A stretch of 64,000 nucleotides of DNA from Rheinheimera hassiensis (GCF_022436675.1 NZ_JAKUJZ010000004.1:460886-524885), one strand, 5' to 3'. Numbered from the stretch's first letter, positions 53,882 through 62,223 are shown. Numbers and translations: made by a program. Notes: generated by a model not told the origin, from the letters alone.

Positions 53882-56137
53882 ATGAATTTTCGTTTCCCGG
53901 TTATTGTTATCGATGAAGACTTTCGCTCAGAGAATATCTCTGGTTCTGGCATTCGTGATTTAGCTCAGGCCATCAGCAGCCACGGCTTTGAAGTAGTAGG
54001 TTATACCAGCTATGTTGATTTAAGCGCCTTTGCCCAGCAAGCCAGCCGTGCTTCGTGCTTTATTTTATCGATAGACGATGAAGAATTCGGCACCGGCAGC
54101 GCCGAAGAAGTAGCCAAAGCATTAAGTGAGCTGCGTACCTTTATTAAAGAAGTACGTAAGCGTAACGCCGATATTCCAATTTTCCTCTATGGTGAAACCC
54201 GCACCACACGCCATGTACCGAACGACGTACTGCGCGAGCTGCACGGCTTTATTCATATGTTTGAAGATACGCCGGAGTTTGTTGCCAAGCATATTATCCG
54301 CGAAGCGAAAAAGTATCTGGATGCGTTAGCACCGCCGTTTTTTAATGCCTTAATGGATTACGCCTCTGATGGTTCGTACTCCTGGCACTGCCCTGGTCAC
54401 TCCGGTGGCGTGGCATTTTTAAAAAGCCCGGTTGGCCAGATGTTTCACCAGTTCTTTGGTGAAAACATGCTGCGTGCCGATGTATGCAACGCGGTAGATG
54501 AATTAGGCCAGCTGCTGGACCACACCGGCCCGGTAGCCGAGAGCGAAGCCAACGCAGCGCGAATTTTCAGCTGTGATCACCTGTTCTTTGTTACTAACGG
54601 TACTTCTACGTCGAATAAGATGGTGTGGCACTCAGTAGTCGCACCGGGTGATATCGTGGTGGTAGACCGTAACTGCCATAAGTCGATTCTGCACTCGATT
54701 ATTATGACTGGTGCTATACCGGTGTTTTTAATGCCAACACGTAACCATTACGGCATTATTGGGCCTATTCCGAAAAGCGAGTTTTCACCGGAAGCTATTG
54801 CGAAAAAAATTGAAGCCAACCCCTTTGCCCGTAACGCCAAGAACAAAAAGCCACGCATTTTAACCATTACACAAAGTACCTACGACGGTATCTTGTATAA
54901 CGTGGAAGAGATTAAGCAAGAGCTGGGTTCCACCATCGACACCCTGCATTTTGACGAAGCCTGGCTGCCACATGCCAGCTTTCACGATTTTTACAAAAAT
55001 ATGCATGCGATAGGTAAAGACCGGCCGCGCTCAGAAGACACCTTAGTGTTTGCCACCCAGTCGACGCATAAGTTATTAGCCGGTTTATCGCAGGCTTCGC
55101 AAATTCTGGTGCAAAACGCGCAAAACCGTAATCTGGACACGCACCGCTTTAACGAGTCGTACCTGATGCACAGCTCTACCAGCCCGCAATATGCCATTAT
55201 TGCCAGCTGCGACGTAGCTGCGGCCATGATGGAAGCGCCCGGCGGCACAGCGTTGGTAGAAGAAAGCTTATCGGAAGCCATCGATTTTCGCCGTGCGATG
55301 CGCAAGGTGGACGACGAATTTGGTGATGACGATTGGTGGTTCCGCGTCTGGGGCCCGGATGAATTACCGGAAGAAGGCCTGGGCACGCGCGATAACTGGA
55401 CCTTGCATGCTAAAGACAGCTGGCATGGTTTTGGTGCGATAGAGTCGGGCTTTAATATCCTCGACCCGATTAAAGCCACCATTATTACGCCAGGCTTAAA
55501 CCTGCACGGTCAGTTTGATGAGCAGGGTATACCAGCGGCTATTGTTAGCAAGTATCTGGCCGAGCACGGTATTATTATCGAGAAAACCGGCCTGTACTCG
55601 TTCTTTATCATGTTTACCATCGGCATTACCAAAGGCCGCTGGAACTCTATGGTTACCGAGCTGCAGCAGTTTAAAGACGACTACGATCAAAACCAGCCGA
55701 TGTGGCGCATTATGCCGGAGTTTGCCAAAAAGCATCCGCGCTATGAAAAAGTTGGCCTGCGCGATTTGTGTCAGCAAATTCACAATATGTACCGCAAGTT
55801 TGACGTCGCTAAAGTCACCACCGAAATGTACTTGTCTCATATTGAAACTGCGATGACGCCGGCCGATGCCTGGGCCAGAATGGCGCACCGCGATATTGAG
55901 CGGGTATCGATTGACGAGATTAAAGGCCGTGTTACCGCCATGCTGGTAACGCCGTATCCGCCTGGCATACCGCTGATGGTACCAGGCGAGCGCTTTAATA
56001 AAATTATTATCAGCTACCTGCAATTTACCCGCGCCTTTAACGGTGCCTTCCCGGGCTTTGAAACCGACGTACACGGTTTAGTGCGCGAAATGGTAAACGG
56101 CGAGCTGAAGTACTTTATTGACGTTGTTAAAGAGTAG
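53882..56137 (+). CDS. lysine/arginine/ornithine decarboxylase (LdcA type)
   Basis: A 751-residue PLP decarboxylase of the fold I Orn/Lys/Arg family, the same length as Pseudomonas LdcA. An N-terminal receiver-like wing domain (1-130) is followed by the PLP core: SWHCPGHSGGVAFLKSPVG, GTSTSNKMVWHSVV, and the PLP-binding lysine in STHKLLAGLSQAS. C-terminal YPPGIPLMVPGE is conserved. Pseudomonas LdcA acts on lysine; here the substrate is not proven. No antiporter gene is next to it, so a metabolic rather than acid-resistance role is likely. Confidence 0.88.
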   Translation: MNFRFPVIVIDEDFRSENISGSGIRDLAQAISSHGFEVVGYTSYVDLSAFAQQASRASCFILSIDDEEFGTGSAEEVAKALSELRTFIKEVRKRNADIPIFLYGETRTTRHVPNDVLRELHGFIHMFEDTPEFVAKHIIREAKKYLDALAPPFFNALMDYASDGSYSWHCPGHSGGVAFLKSPVGQMFHQFFGENMLRADVCNAVDELGQLLDHTGPVAESEANAARIFSCDHLFFVTNGTSTSNKMVWHSVVAPGDIVVVDRNCHKSILHSIIMTGAIPVFLMPTRNHYGIIGPIPKSEFSPEAIAKKIEANPFARNAKNKKPRILTITQSTYDGILYNVEEIKQELGSTIDTLHFDEAWLPHASFHDFYKNMHAIGKDRPRSEDTLVFATQSTHKLLAGLSQASQILVQNAQNRNLDTHRFNESYLMHSSTSPQYAIIASCDVAAAMMEAPGGTALVEESLSEAIDFRRAMRKVDDEFGDDDWWFRVWGPDELPEEGLGTRDNWTLHAKDSWHGFGAIESGFNILDPIKATIITPGLNLHGQFDEQGIPAAIVSKYLAEHGIIIEKTGLYSFFIMFTIGITKGRWNSMVTELQQFKDDYDQNQPMWRIMPEFAKKHPRYEKVGLRDLCQQIHNMYRKFDVAKVTTEMYLSHIETAMTPADAWARMAHRDIERVSIDEIKGRVTAMLVTPYPPGIPLMVPGERFNKIIISYLQFTRAFNGAFPGFETDVHGLVREMVNGELKYFIDVVKE

Positions 56138-56204
56138 TGCTCATAGCTTAGTGATGAGTTTTTAGTGTTGAGTGTTTAATGCTAACGACTCAGTTTAGCG
56201 TTTG

Positions 56205-56241
56205 AAAAACCGGGATGGTGTTATACCTTCCCGGTTTTTTT
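56205..56241. terminator. bidirectional terminator between decarboxylase and fpr
   Basis: Stem AAAACCGGGA / TCCCGGTTTT with flanking A and T runs. It serves both converging genes. Confidence 0.88.
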
Positions 56242-56249
56242 ATGCTTAA

Positions 56250-57038
56250 TTACTTTTCGATAAAGGCTTGTTCAATCACGTAATGGCCCATAGTACGTGA
56301 ATTGGCTTTTAAAAAGCCGCGCTGATCCAGCATGCCCATTAGCTGCTGCAACATGGCATCGTTGCCGCACAACATAAATCTGTCGTGCTCAGGGTTAAGG
56401 GCTGGCATACCAATATCGGCCAGTAATTTACCGCTATCCAGCAGATCGGTGATCCGGCCTTGGTGTGGCACGCCGTTTCTGACATAGTCTTCCCGTGTCA
56501 CTGTGGGGTAATAGATCAGCTTGTCGCGAACTTCTTCACCAAAATAGGGGTTAGCCGGTAACACATTTTCAATTTCATGCTGGTATGCCAGTTCTGAGCG
56601 CCAGCGCGTGCCATGCACCAGAATAATTTTCTCAAAACTTTCGTAAATAAACGGGTCGCGAATAATACTCATAAAAGGCGCAAGCCCGGTGCCGGTGCTT
56701 AATAAATACAAATGTTTACCGGGGATAAGATAACCGGGTACCAGGGTTCCGGCAGGCCTTACCGTTAGCATAATTTGGTCGCCAGCTTTGATATTCTGCA
56801 GCCTCGATGTCAGCGCGCCGTCTGGCACCTTGATGCTGAAGAACTCAAGCTCTTCATCATAATTAGGGCTGGCGATGCTGTATGCGCGCATTAACGGGCG
56901 ACCACCAACTTCCAGCCCAATCATAACAAACTGACCGTTTTCAAAGCGAAAAGACGACTCCCGCGTAGTTTTAAAGCTAAACAGCGTGTCATTCCAGTGG
57001 TGAACATCGGTAACAATGGCATTGATAGTATTACGCAT
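56250..57038 (-). CDS. fpr: ferredoxin/flavodoxin-NADP reductase
   Basis: A 262-residue FAD enzyme. RAYSIASPNYDEELEFF binds FAD, STGTGLAPFMSIIRD starts the NADP domain, and CGNDAMLQQLM with the C-terminal VIEQAFIEK completes the bacterial Fpr type. It supplies electrons to flavodoxins and ferredoxins, including those of Fe-S and isoprenoid enzymes in this window. Confidence 0.95.
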   Translation of the reverse strand: MRNTINAIVTDVHHWNDTLFSFKTTRESSFRFENGQFVMIGLEVGGRPLMRAYSIASPNYDEELEFFSIKVPDGALTSRLQNIKAGDQIMLTVRPAGTLVPGYLIPGKHLYLLSTGTGLAPFMSIIRDPFIYESFEKIILVHGTRWRSELAYQHEIENVLPANPYFGEEVRDKLIYYPTVTREDYVRNGVPHQGRITDLLDSGKLLADIGMPALNPEHDRFMLCGNDAMLQQLMGMLDQRGFLKANSRTMGHYVIEQAFIEK

Positions 57039-57168
57039 AACAGTCCTTACTTAGTGGCCCTGGCTGCAATTATGCCACAGTGTGATGGATGATAATAGTT
57101 ATCATTAGCATGGGGTTGCTTCTGGCAGTAATTAAAACCGGGACTGTTAAAGTCTGCTGTACCGTGCG

Positions 57169-57486
57169 TTAAATGCCGGTAACTAAAAAATCTATTGCGG
57201 CGATAATATGTGCTCTGTGGGCAGCTAGTGAAGTTTCCTTCTCTTGCAAAAAGCTAACAGAGACAGTCGTCAGTTGGTAAGTTAACAGAGCAAATTTTTT
57301 GCCCTCAATTTCAACGACAGGACAAAGATTCTTGGGGTAGCTTTTGTCAGATTGCTGCAAGGGCGTTAATGGTATTACTACCCTGCTATTAAGGCTATCG
57401 AGTAGATCGTTTTGAATATCAATAAAGTAGGGATAAACCTTATTGGTGTTTTGATCAGTATTAACGTACAGGTCGAACTGTGCCAT
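57169..57486 (-). CDS. ccdB: CcdB-type toxin
   Basis: A 105-residue toxin of the CcdB family, gyrase poisons. The N-terminal MAQFDLYVNTDQNTNKVYPYF-type strand, LNSRVVIPL and the C-terminal HRAHIIAAIDFLVTGI match; the terminal Gly-Ile is conserved. Its start overlaps the antitoxin stop (TGATG), the usual coupling. Confidence 0.92.
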   Translation of the reverse strand: MAQFDLYVNTDQNTNKVYPYFIDIQNDLLDSLNSRVVIPLTPLQQSDKSYPKNLCPVVEIEGKKFALLTYQLTTVSVSFLQEKETSLAAHRAHIIAAIDFLVTGI

Positions 57487-57731
57487 CAGAATGCGCGATG
57501 ATTGTCAGAGAAAAGACCATTTTGTTCAGCAAGTTCATTACAGGCTGCAATGGATTCACGGTTTTCTTGCTGCCACTGAATGCGTTTTTCCTGGCGGATT
57601 TTTTCTGTCAGCGCCGATTCCAGAGTGGCCGACAGGTTTATGTTCAGACGACGAGCCTCTGCCAATAACTCTCTGCTTATGGTGAGATTTGTCGCTTTTT
57701 TTGCGGCTGTATTACTCACTAAAGGTTGCAT
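57486..57731 (-). CDS. ccdA: CcdA-type antitoxin
   Basis: An 81-residue antitoxin: ribbon-helix-helix N-terminus (KKATNLTISRELLAEARRLNINLSATLE) and the toxin-wrapping C-terminus (RIQWQQENRESIAACNELAEQNGLFSDNHRAF). ATG at 57731 has GGAG upstream. A palindrome near 57755-57770 (GCATT-gtt-AATGC) is a possible operator. Confidence 0.92.
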   Translation of the reverse strand: MQPLVSNTAAKKATNLTISRELLAEARRLNINLSATLESALTEKIRQEKRIQWQQENRESIAACNELAEQNGLFSDNHRAF

Positions 57732-58003
57732 CCGATATTCTCCGAACATATATGGTGCGCATTGTTAATGCGTATCATCCTAGTTGCACCAACTTACTAA
57801 GTCAAGCAACTAGACGGCCTTGCTAGCAATGTCGTTACGCTTGCTAATCACGCGCTTTTACCGCAAGTATCAGACGGTGCTAAGCAACGGGGAGCCAAAC
57901 TTGTTTGTAGCTTGCTCAGCCAAGGCATTGTTAGAATTATGAATTGTTATGTAAGTGTCAGAATTTTTGCCGGGGCATTTTTTTAACGCTGACGCCAATG
58001 CTG

Positions 58004-58588
58004 TTACGGCGACAGCGCTAACAATTGCCGCTCTATGGCAAACACATGCTCGTCATGCTCATTCATATCACGCAGTGCCTGCGCCAGCTTTAGCAGGTAT
58101 TCACTATTCGGTCCGCTTGGACCACGGCTTCTGGCAATATGGGCGGCAATTTCAATATCACTGGCGGGGCCTAAATAAGCCTCGTTATCGGGGCTGGCTA
58201 AATACACCACGCCTTCTGTTTTGCCGTGCTCGCTGTTGCCAGGTTCGTGCAGCCAATGTAGTGGCGTAAATAAGCGCAGGTAACCGTTTTTCTCGCGATG
58301 GTCCAAATGCTCAAAGGTATCGGGTGTAACCTGGTAAGCCATACCAACACAACGCGCGCCTGCTGCTGCAACCAGGGTTAATACCCTGCCTGGCGCCTCC
58401 GGCGTGCCACGATGGTCATGCGAGCCCTGCCAAAACCGCCGCGCCCAGCCATAAATGCAGGCTGGCTTGCAATCCAGATAATCAAAGTCGGTTTTATAAA
58501 TCAGTGAGCCATAACCAAACAACCAGACAGAATCGAGATGATCCAGCGGCTGGCGCTGTTTATTCAGGGAAATGGTGTTGTGTGACAT
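58004..58588 (-). CDS. ChaC-like gamma-glutamylcyclotransferase
   Basis: A 194-residue protein of the ChaC family, which degrades glutathione to Cys-Gly and oxoproline. WLFGYGSLIYKTDF is the substrate loop, RRFWQGSHDHRGTPEAPGRV is family-typical, and the catalytic Glu lies in DHREKNGYLR. ATG at 58588 (MSHNTIS) is preferred over codons further up. It is the last chromosomal gene before the cassette array. Confidence 0.9.
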   Translation of the reverse strand: MSHNTISLNKQRQPLDHLDSVWLFGYGSLIYKTDFDYLDCKPACIYGWARRFWQGSHDHRGTPEAPGRVLTLVAAAGARCVGMAYQVTPDTFEHLDHREKNGYLRLFTPLHWLHEPGNSEHGKTEGVVYLASPDNEAYLGPASDIEIAAHIARSRGPSGPNSEYLLKLAQALRDMNEHDEHVFAIERQLLALSP

Positions 58589-58894
58589 AACGCTCTGCTT
58601 AACCAAAAACAACATTGTATTTTTATGCAGCGACCAGCGAAAGTCTTTATTAGACGGAAATTTCCGTATTTGTCGATATGACTAAACTAAGCTGTACCTG
58701 TAAGCCGTTGTAAATAATCTAAAACCGCTGTAATGTCGTAAACACAAAATTGACAAAGGCGGAAAAGTCCGTGTTTAAATACGGATTTTTCCGCCGAATA
58801 AGCGTTAAATCATAATTCGACTCTTACCCCGAGGTAATCTGATTGTATCGGAAATGGAGAAACCGCCAATTGGCAATTCACTAAGGAGAAAATG
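58589..58894. other. junction of chromosome and cassette array
   Basis: No gene is seen. CGGAAATTTCCG (58645-58656) is a perfect palindrome. An attC-like site (58748-58810) ends the stretch, with the leader of the first cassette gene behind it. No integrase gene and no clear attI are present on either strand to the left. Confidence 0.6.
58748..58810 (+). repeat. attC-like site upstream of the first cassette
   Basis: Left core AATTGAC (58748-58754), arms GGCGGAAAAGTCCGT and ACGGATTTTTCCGCC (58758-58796) that fold into a strong hairpin, right core GTTAAAT (58804-58810). The left core departs from consensus at two positions; this may be an attC or an attI remnant. Confidence 0.55.
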
Positions 58895-59119
58895 ATGTCA
58901 GAAATTACACAAGATCAACTCGATGGACTTTCATCTGATTTAGGCAATGCTTTACAAGCTGTGCTGGAGGATAATGGTTTGTCTAGCTATGAGATTGAAA
59001 GCATTGAGCTTAAACCTAAAGCAACAGCTGGAACCAAAGGGTTGCTGCCTGGGTGCGAACTAAAGTGCAAAGTGAGTGGTTTTCCACCAAAAGTAAAATG
59101 CTCTATTGTATGTGGCTGA
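58895..59119 (+). CDS. cassette 1: small protein with two CxxxC motifs
   Basis: A 74-residue protein. Residues 1-45 are acidic and helical (SEITQDQLDGLSSDLGNALQ...); residues 46-74 form a Gly/Lys/Cys-rich tail with Cys54-x3-Cys58 and Cys69-x3-Cys73, ending CG. The split into an acidic front and a cysteine-rich end looks like a modified-peptide precursor or a small metal or disulfide protein; no maturation genes are near. ATG 58895 is six bases from AAGGAG, better than the ATG one codon before. Confidence 0.65.
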   Translation: MSEITQDQLDGLSSDLGNALQAVLEDNGLSSYEIESIELKPKATAGTKGLLPGCELKCKVSGFPPKVKCSIVCG

Positions 59120-59126
59120 TACTTTG

Positions 59127-59185
59127 ATTTAACAAGGCCAGCCAGCGGACGTAATAAAGCTACGCCGCTGCTGGCTGCGTTAAGT
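59127..59185 (+). repeat. attC1
   Basis: Left core ATTTAAC (59127-59133), arms GGCCAGCCAGCGG / CCGCTGCTGGCTGC, right core GTTAAGT (59179-59185). Ends cassette 1. Confidence 0.88.
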
Positions 59186-59191
59186 GGCCAT

Positions 59192-59434
59192 ATGAACAAC
59201 GAAGAATTCGATGATAAAAATGAATGGCACTGCAATGCAGATTTGATTTTTGGGTTTGTCTGCCAATATTGCGATTCAGAATTGTATTTTGACGATGTAC
59301 CAAATTGTGAGCCAGATAAAGGTTTTGGTTCTGCCTGCGTAATTATAAGTAGTGAGGCGCAGAAGCGTGGATGGAAAATGTTAGAAGAGCTATCCTTTTC
59401 ATGTCCGGAGTGTTCGAAAGAGAGGGGCTTGTGA
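59192..59434 (+). CDS. cassette 2: zinc-ribbon-like protein
   Basis: An 80-residue acidic protein with seven cysteines including two CxxC pairs, Cys24/Cys27 (CQYC) and Cys71/Cys74 (CPEC), the ligand set of a zinc ribbon. SSEAQKRGWKMLEELSFSCPEC is the best-conserved-looking part. Function unknown. Starts six bases after the attC1 core, as expected for a cassette gene. Confidence 0.7.
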   Translation: MNNEEFDDKNEWHCNADLIFGFVCQYCDSELYFDDVPNCEPDKGFGSACVIISSEAQKRGWKMLEELSFSCPECSKERGL

Positions 59435-59448
59435 TGCAAGAAAAAGCA

Positions 59449-59552
59449 CTTAACAAAGGCAGCCAATTGACCTCCGTAAGCTGTCTTGGTTTTTGCATAA
59501 AGACGCAAAAACACAATCCATCTTACTCCGGCAATTGCTACCGGCGTTAGGT
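59449..59552 (+). repeat. attC2
   Basis: Left core ACTTAAC (59449-59455), right core GTTAGGT (59546-59552), 104 bases with an extended imperfect stem whose tip is GTTTTTGC/GCAAAAAC. Confidence 0.85.
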
Positions 59553-59556
59553 GAGC

Positions 59557-59877
59557 ATGAAATCATCAAATCTCAGTCGATGGATAAAGGCTATTATCAA
59601 CACCGATGCTATGACATTTGAAGACGCGTACTGGGGTACCAGACCTTCCGCCAGCGAAGCGGTGCCAGAGATAATTAGATTATTGGATAAGTATGAAGAC
59701 CCGTATACACGCGGCAAATTGATAGAGCTCCTTGGTGAGTGTGAGGATAAATCGGTAATTCCTTTTCTTGTAAATGAATTGCAGAATCCAGATGAAAGCA
59801 TCAGAAGCTGGGCAAAGGGCTCAATCGAAGCTCTAGAAAGAGGCGAGAAATGGCAAAAGGATCCAAAATACTTATGA
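59557..59877 (+). CDS. cassette 3: HEAT-repeat-like protein
   Basis: A 106-residue protein with one or two HEAT-type helix pairs (AVPEIIRLLDKYEDPYTRGKLIELLGE; DKSVIPFLVNELQNPDESIRSWAKGSIEAL). Such repeats mediate protein contacts. ATG at 59557 follows the attC2 core by four bases; a GTG at 59551 overlaps the core and is less likely. Function unknown. Confidence 0.72.
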   Translation: MKSSNLSRWIKAIINTDAMTFEDAYWGTRPSASEAVPEIIRLLDKYEDPYTRGKLIELLGECEDKSVIPFLVNELQNPDESIRSWAKGSIEALERGEKWQKDPKYL

Positions 59878-59884
59878 GCCATTC

Positions 59885-59965
59885 ACCTAACAAGGCCATT
59901 AAAAATCGCGCGTTGCACGCGCTGGACTCGCAACAAGTTGCTCGCCTTTTATGGCGGCGTTATAC
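59885..59965 (+). repeat. attC3
   Basis: Left core ACCTAAC (59885-59891), right core GTTATAC (59959-59965). Its inner segment 59921-59946 is identical to 63256-63281 in the last attC. Confidence 0.85.
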
Positions 59966-60204
59966 GTCGGTTTAGGTAAAACCAAACATTGTGCCAATTC
60001 CGTTTGAATTACTTGGCAAAATTGGTTTTTACTGGAATCATCGCTTGCTTAGAAAGTATCGCACTTTGTTGGTTTATCACTCTCGCCTTCGCTCGGCTAT
60101 CCGCGTGCCAGCTAAATAAGCAAGAATGAATATGGCTTTATCAGCAAGGCCAAACCAATAAAAGAAATCCTTGTTTTACAAAACAATGCTGAAATTTTTG
60201 TTTC
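59966..60204 (+). other. cassette 4: ORF-poor cassette
   Basis: Between attC3 and attC4 there is no convincing gene. The longest + strand frame from a start codon is 42 codons from a GTG at 59991 to 60119, with no ribosome site. The cassette may be non-coding, may carry regulatory sequence, or may be a decayed gene. Confidence 0.55.
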
Positions 60205-60335
60205 GTATAACAAGGCGCATCAACTCGCACACTTCGTGTGCTGGACAGTTTGTAAGTTGCGCATTTAGCGAATCGCTACGCGAAGTTTTTCGCACATGCG
60301 CAACTTACAAACTGCCGTTGTGCTAAACGTTAGCA
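60205..60335 (+). repeat. attC4
   Basis: Left core GTATAAC (60205-60211), right core GTTAGCA (60329-60335), 131 bases. The middle contains long arms CAGTTTGTAAGTTGCGC / GCGCAACTTACAAACTG (near 60248-60315). Confidence 0.85.
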
Positions 60336-60357
60336 GTACTATGGGAGTTCTTGCGTA

Positions 60358-60975
60358 TTGAAATCTAATTTCTTTTACATATTTATTTGTCTTTTACTGG
60401 TCTTGGTGGGGATTGTTATTGGGCAAATGTTTGAACAAACTGATGGCTTTGGTAAAGCTCTTGAAATGATTTCTCATGGCGCTACAACTTTAGGTGTCCT
60501 AGTTGCATTTTTCGCTCTTAACTCTTGGCGTTCTCAGTTTAAATATTCGAAGGTTGATACTCTAATTTCCGATTTGGAAGATAGTTTTAGTGAATTGTAT
60601 CGAGCGATACATGAATACAGACATTCTCAAATAATGATGATCAAAAGTGAGGAAAGCCCCCCAAGAAATAACAACTATCAACAGCTTCAAGAGAAAAATC
60701 ATTATCAACAGGATAAATATCTTAGGTATCGAGACATCTATGCTCATTCATATGAAAAATTGAGTCGGTATTGCCCACTTGACAGTGAATCAGTAATTAG
60801 CGCTTATAGTATTTCCCGAGATGTCGTTCCAATATTTCAAGGTTTGCGGAAAATTTATGCTAAAGATAACTTTGCAATTTCCTTTGAACTGCTGAAAGAA
60901 AATGACAAAGCAATAGAGTTAATATGGGAGCAGTGTAAAAAGGAATTTGGGCGGTTGCGGTCTAAGTACTGCTAA
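60358..60975 (+). CDS. cassette 5: membrane protein of unknown function
   Basis: A 205-residue protein with two N-terminal membrane helices (about 5-23, FFYIFICLLLVLVGIVIGQ; about 42-56, ATTLGVLVAFFALNS) and a long cytoplasmic helical tail rich in Tyr, Gln and Asp. The TTG at 60358 with GGGAG upstream is the only reasonable start. The A+T content is higher than that of the chromosome. The two-helix-plus-coiled-tail form occurs in many defence and cassette proteins, but no function is assigned. Confidence 0.72.
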   Translation: MKSNFFYIFICLLLVLVGIVIGQMFEQTDGFGKALEMISHGATTLGVLVAFFALNSWRSQFKYSKVDTLISDLEDSFSELYRAIHEYRHSQIMMIKSEESPPRNNNYQQLQEKNHYQQDKYLRYRDIYAHSYEKLSRYCPLDSESVISAYSISRDVVPIFQGLRKIYAKDNFAISFELLKENDKAIELIWEQCKKEFGRLRSKYC

Positions 60976-61087
60976 CAAACCACTGTAGTCACTCGCTTGC
61001 GCTCGTTGGGACACAAACACGTTGGCTCCCTTCGCTTCGCTCGGTATTTTAGCCAACGTATTTGTGCCCCTAAGTGGGGCGTTAGCA
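60970..61087 (+). repeat. attC5
   Basis: Left core TGCTAAC (60970-60976) overlapping the stop of cassette 5, right core GTTAGCA (61081-61087), 118 bases with inner arms ACAAACACGTTGGCT / AGCCAACGTATTTGT. Confidence 0.85.
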
Positions 61088-61121
61088 GGTGTTCGGGTTT
61101 TAACGGTTTTAGTCAGTAGTT

Positions 61122-61370
61122 TTGTTCCGGCTCTGCTCGCGTTTGGTTTTCTTAGCGGCAGCGCCAAAAGTTAAAGTTCGCCAGTTTGTGGGTTTGCTGC
61201 AAACGATGGTGGCGGTAGCGTTGTTCTTCCGGGCTTCGCTTAAACAGGTTTACAGGTTCCGGTTGGTCGCCGTATCGCAGCTGGCCGGTGTCGTTTTTAA
61301 TACAAGCAGCCGTGCCGCTGTTCGGGTTTGCCAGTGCGGCAAGCCGCGAAAGTCCGGTTCAGGCTGCTAA
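61122..61370 (+). CDS. cassette 6: doubtful small basic protein
   Basis: A frame of 82 codons from a TTG (MFRLCSRLVFLAAAPKVKV...) that ends in the attC6 left core. Very rich in Arg, Val, Ala and Cys. It has no ribosome site and no family, so the cassette may be effectively non-coding. It is the only frame of note between attC5 and attC6. Confidence 0.3.
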   Translation: MFRLCSRLVFLAAAPKVKVRQFVGLLQTMVAVALFFRASLKQVYRFRLVAVSQLAGVVFNTSSRAAVRVCQCGKPRKSGSGC

Positions 61371-61419
61371 CAAGCAAAGCCAGCCGACGCGTACCGCGCA
61401 GCTGCTTTGAGCGTTAGGC
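61365..61419 (+). repeat. attC6
   Basis: Left core TGCTAAC (61365-61371), arms CAAAGCCAGC / GCAGCTGCTTTG, right core GTTAGGC (61413-61419). Short, 55 bases. Confidence 0.85.
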
Positions 61420-61435
61420 TCGAGAAGACCGACCT

Positions 61436-61762
61436 ATGAACATCTTTCAAGCGATCCGGCATTTCGAAGAATCAGCAGAAAGGGCTGGGCTTCAGACAAC
61501 ACCCTTCGGCATTGATGGGACTGGTGACCGTGTATCACTCGCTCGCTCAGACGCGGCCGAGTTAAGATTCATGGTCAAAGAAGAGGTCGGGATGGTTCGT
61601 CTGGAGATCACGCATGGCCCCTCGAGTGGCGAGCAATCAGACTGGGTGCTTCTTTATGGCGCACCGTGCGTTGGTGGGATTATTCAAGAACCTTTAGAGG
61701 AGGATGAACAGTTCCGTTCAGCTGTGATATTCGGTCTGGAGTTGATGAAACCTGAATGTTGA
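61436..61762 (+). CDS. cassette 7: hypothetical protein
   Basis: A 108-residue acidic protein (MNIFQAIRHFEESAERAGLQ; EVGMVRLEITHGPSSGEQSDWVLLYG). Mixed alpha/beta, no membrane segment or signal. It starts 17 bases after the attC6 core. No family recognised. Its G+C content is higher than that of the other cassettes. Confidence 0.65.
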   Translation: MNIFQAIRHFEESAERAGLQTTPFGIDGTGDRVSLARSDAAELRFMVKEEVGMVRLEITHGPSSGEQSDWVLLYGAPCVGGIIQEPLEEDEQFRSAVIFGLELMKPEC

Positions 61763-61826
61763 GCCAGCCAATAAGAAGAACACCGAAGGCAGGCATATTT
61801 CGCAGGTTGATGTGAAACAAAGTCAA

Positions 61827-61881
61827 GCCTAACAAAACGCGCAACCGGACGGCTACGCCGCCGGTTCGCTAGGCGTTATAT
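61827..61881 (+). repeat. attC7
   Basis: Left core GCCTAAC (61827-61833), arms CGCAACCGGACGGC / GCCGCCGGTTCGC, right core GTTATAT (61875-61881), 55 bases. Confidence 0.87.
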
Positions 61882-61899
61882 AACAAGAGGCAGATTCAA

Positions 61900-62130
61900 G
61901 TGAGTAAAGCCCTGATCATCGTTGGCTGTTTAGTTCTTTTATATGCGGTTGCAGGCTTCGCGGTAGACTTCTTGCCAGTTGATGCGTTTCAATCGTCATC
62001 TAATGATTCTTACTTAAAAATTGCGCCTACTGATGAAAGCTCATTTGATTGGGCCCAATTTCGGTTACCAGCTTTAGTTGTTGGGGCAATATTGGTTGTC
62101 ATTGGCAAGTTTGTCGGTGGTAAAAATTAG
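61900..62130 (+). CDS. cassette 8: small two-helix membrane protein
   Basis: A 76-residue protein with membrane helices at about 4-24 (ALIIVGCLVLLYAVAGFAVDF) and 55-72 (RLPALVVGAILVVIGKFVGG), joined by an acidic loop. GTG start at 61900 behind AAGAGG. Function unknown. Confidence 0.68.
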   Translation: MSKALIIVGCLVLLYAVAGFAVDFLPVDAFQSSSNDSYLKIAPTDESSFDWAQFRLPALVVGAILVVIGKFVGGKN

Positions 62131-62136
62131 CATGTT

Positions 62137-62223
62137 ATATAACAAGGCGCATCACGCGCAGCCTGCGGCTGCTGGGACGTCAAACGCTATCGCGTTTTTC
62201 CGCCCGTGTGCTTTGCGTTATAT
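62137..62223 (+). repeat. attC8
   Basis: Left core ATATAAC (62137-62143), right core GTTATAT (62217-62223), exact complements; 87 bases. Confidence 0.88.

Noticed and set aside
57120..57170. GCGTTAAAT beside ccdB as an attC right core
   Set aside because: It matches the core pattern, but no left core or pairing arms are found at a suitable distance and the TTA belongs to the ccdB stop codon.
60919..61167. - strand frame across attC5
   Set aside because: It overlaps an attC site and the end of cassette 5, and its composition is that of structured repeat DNA.
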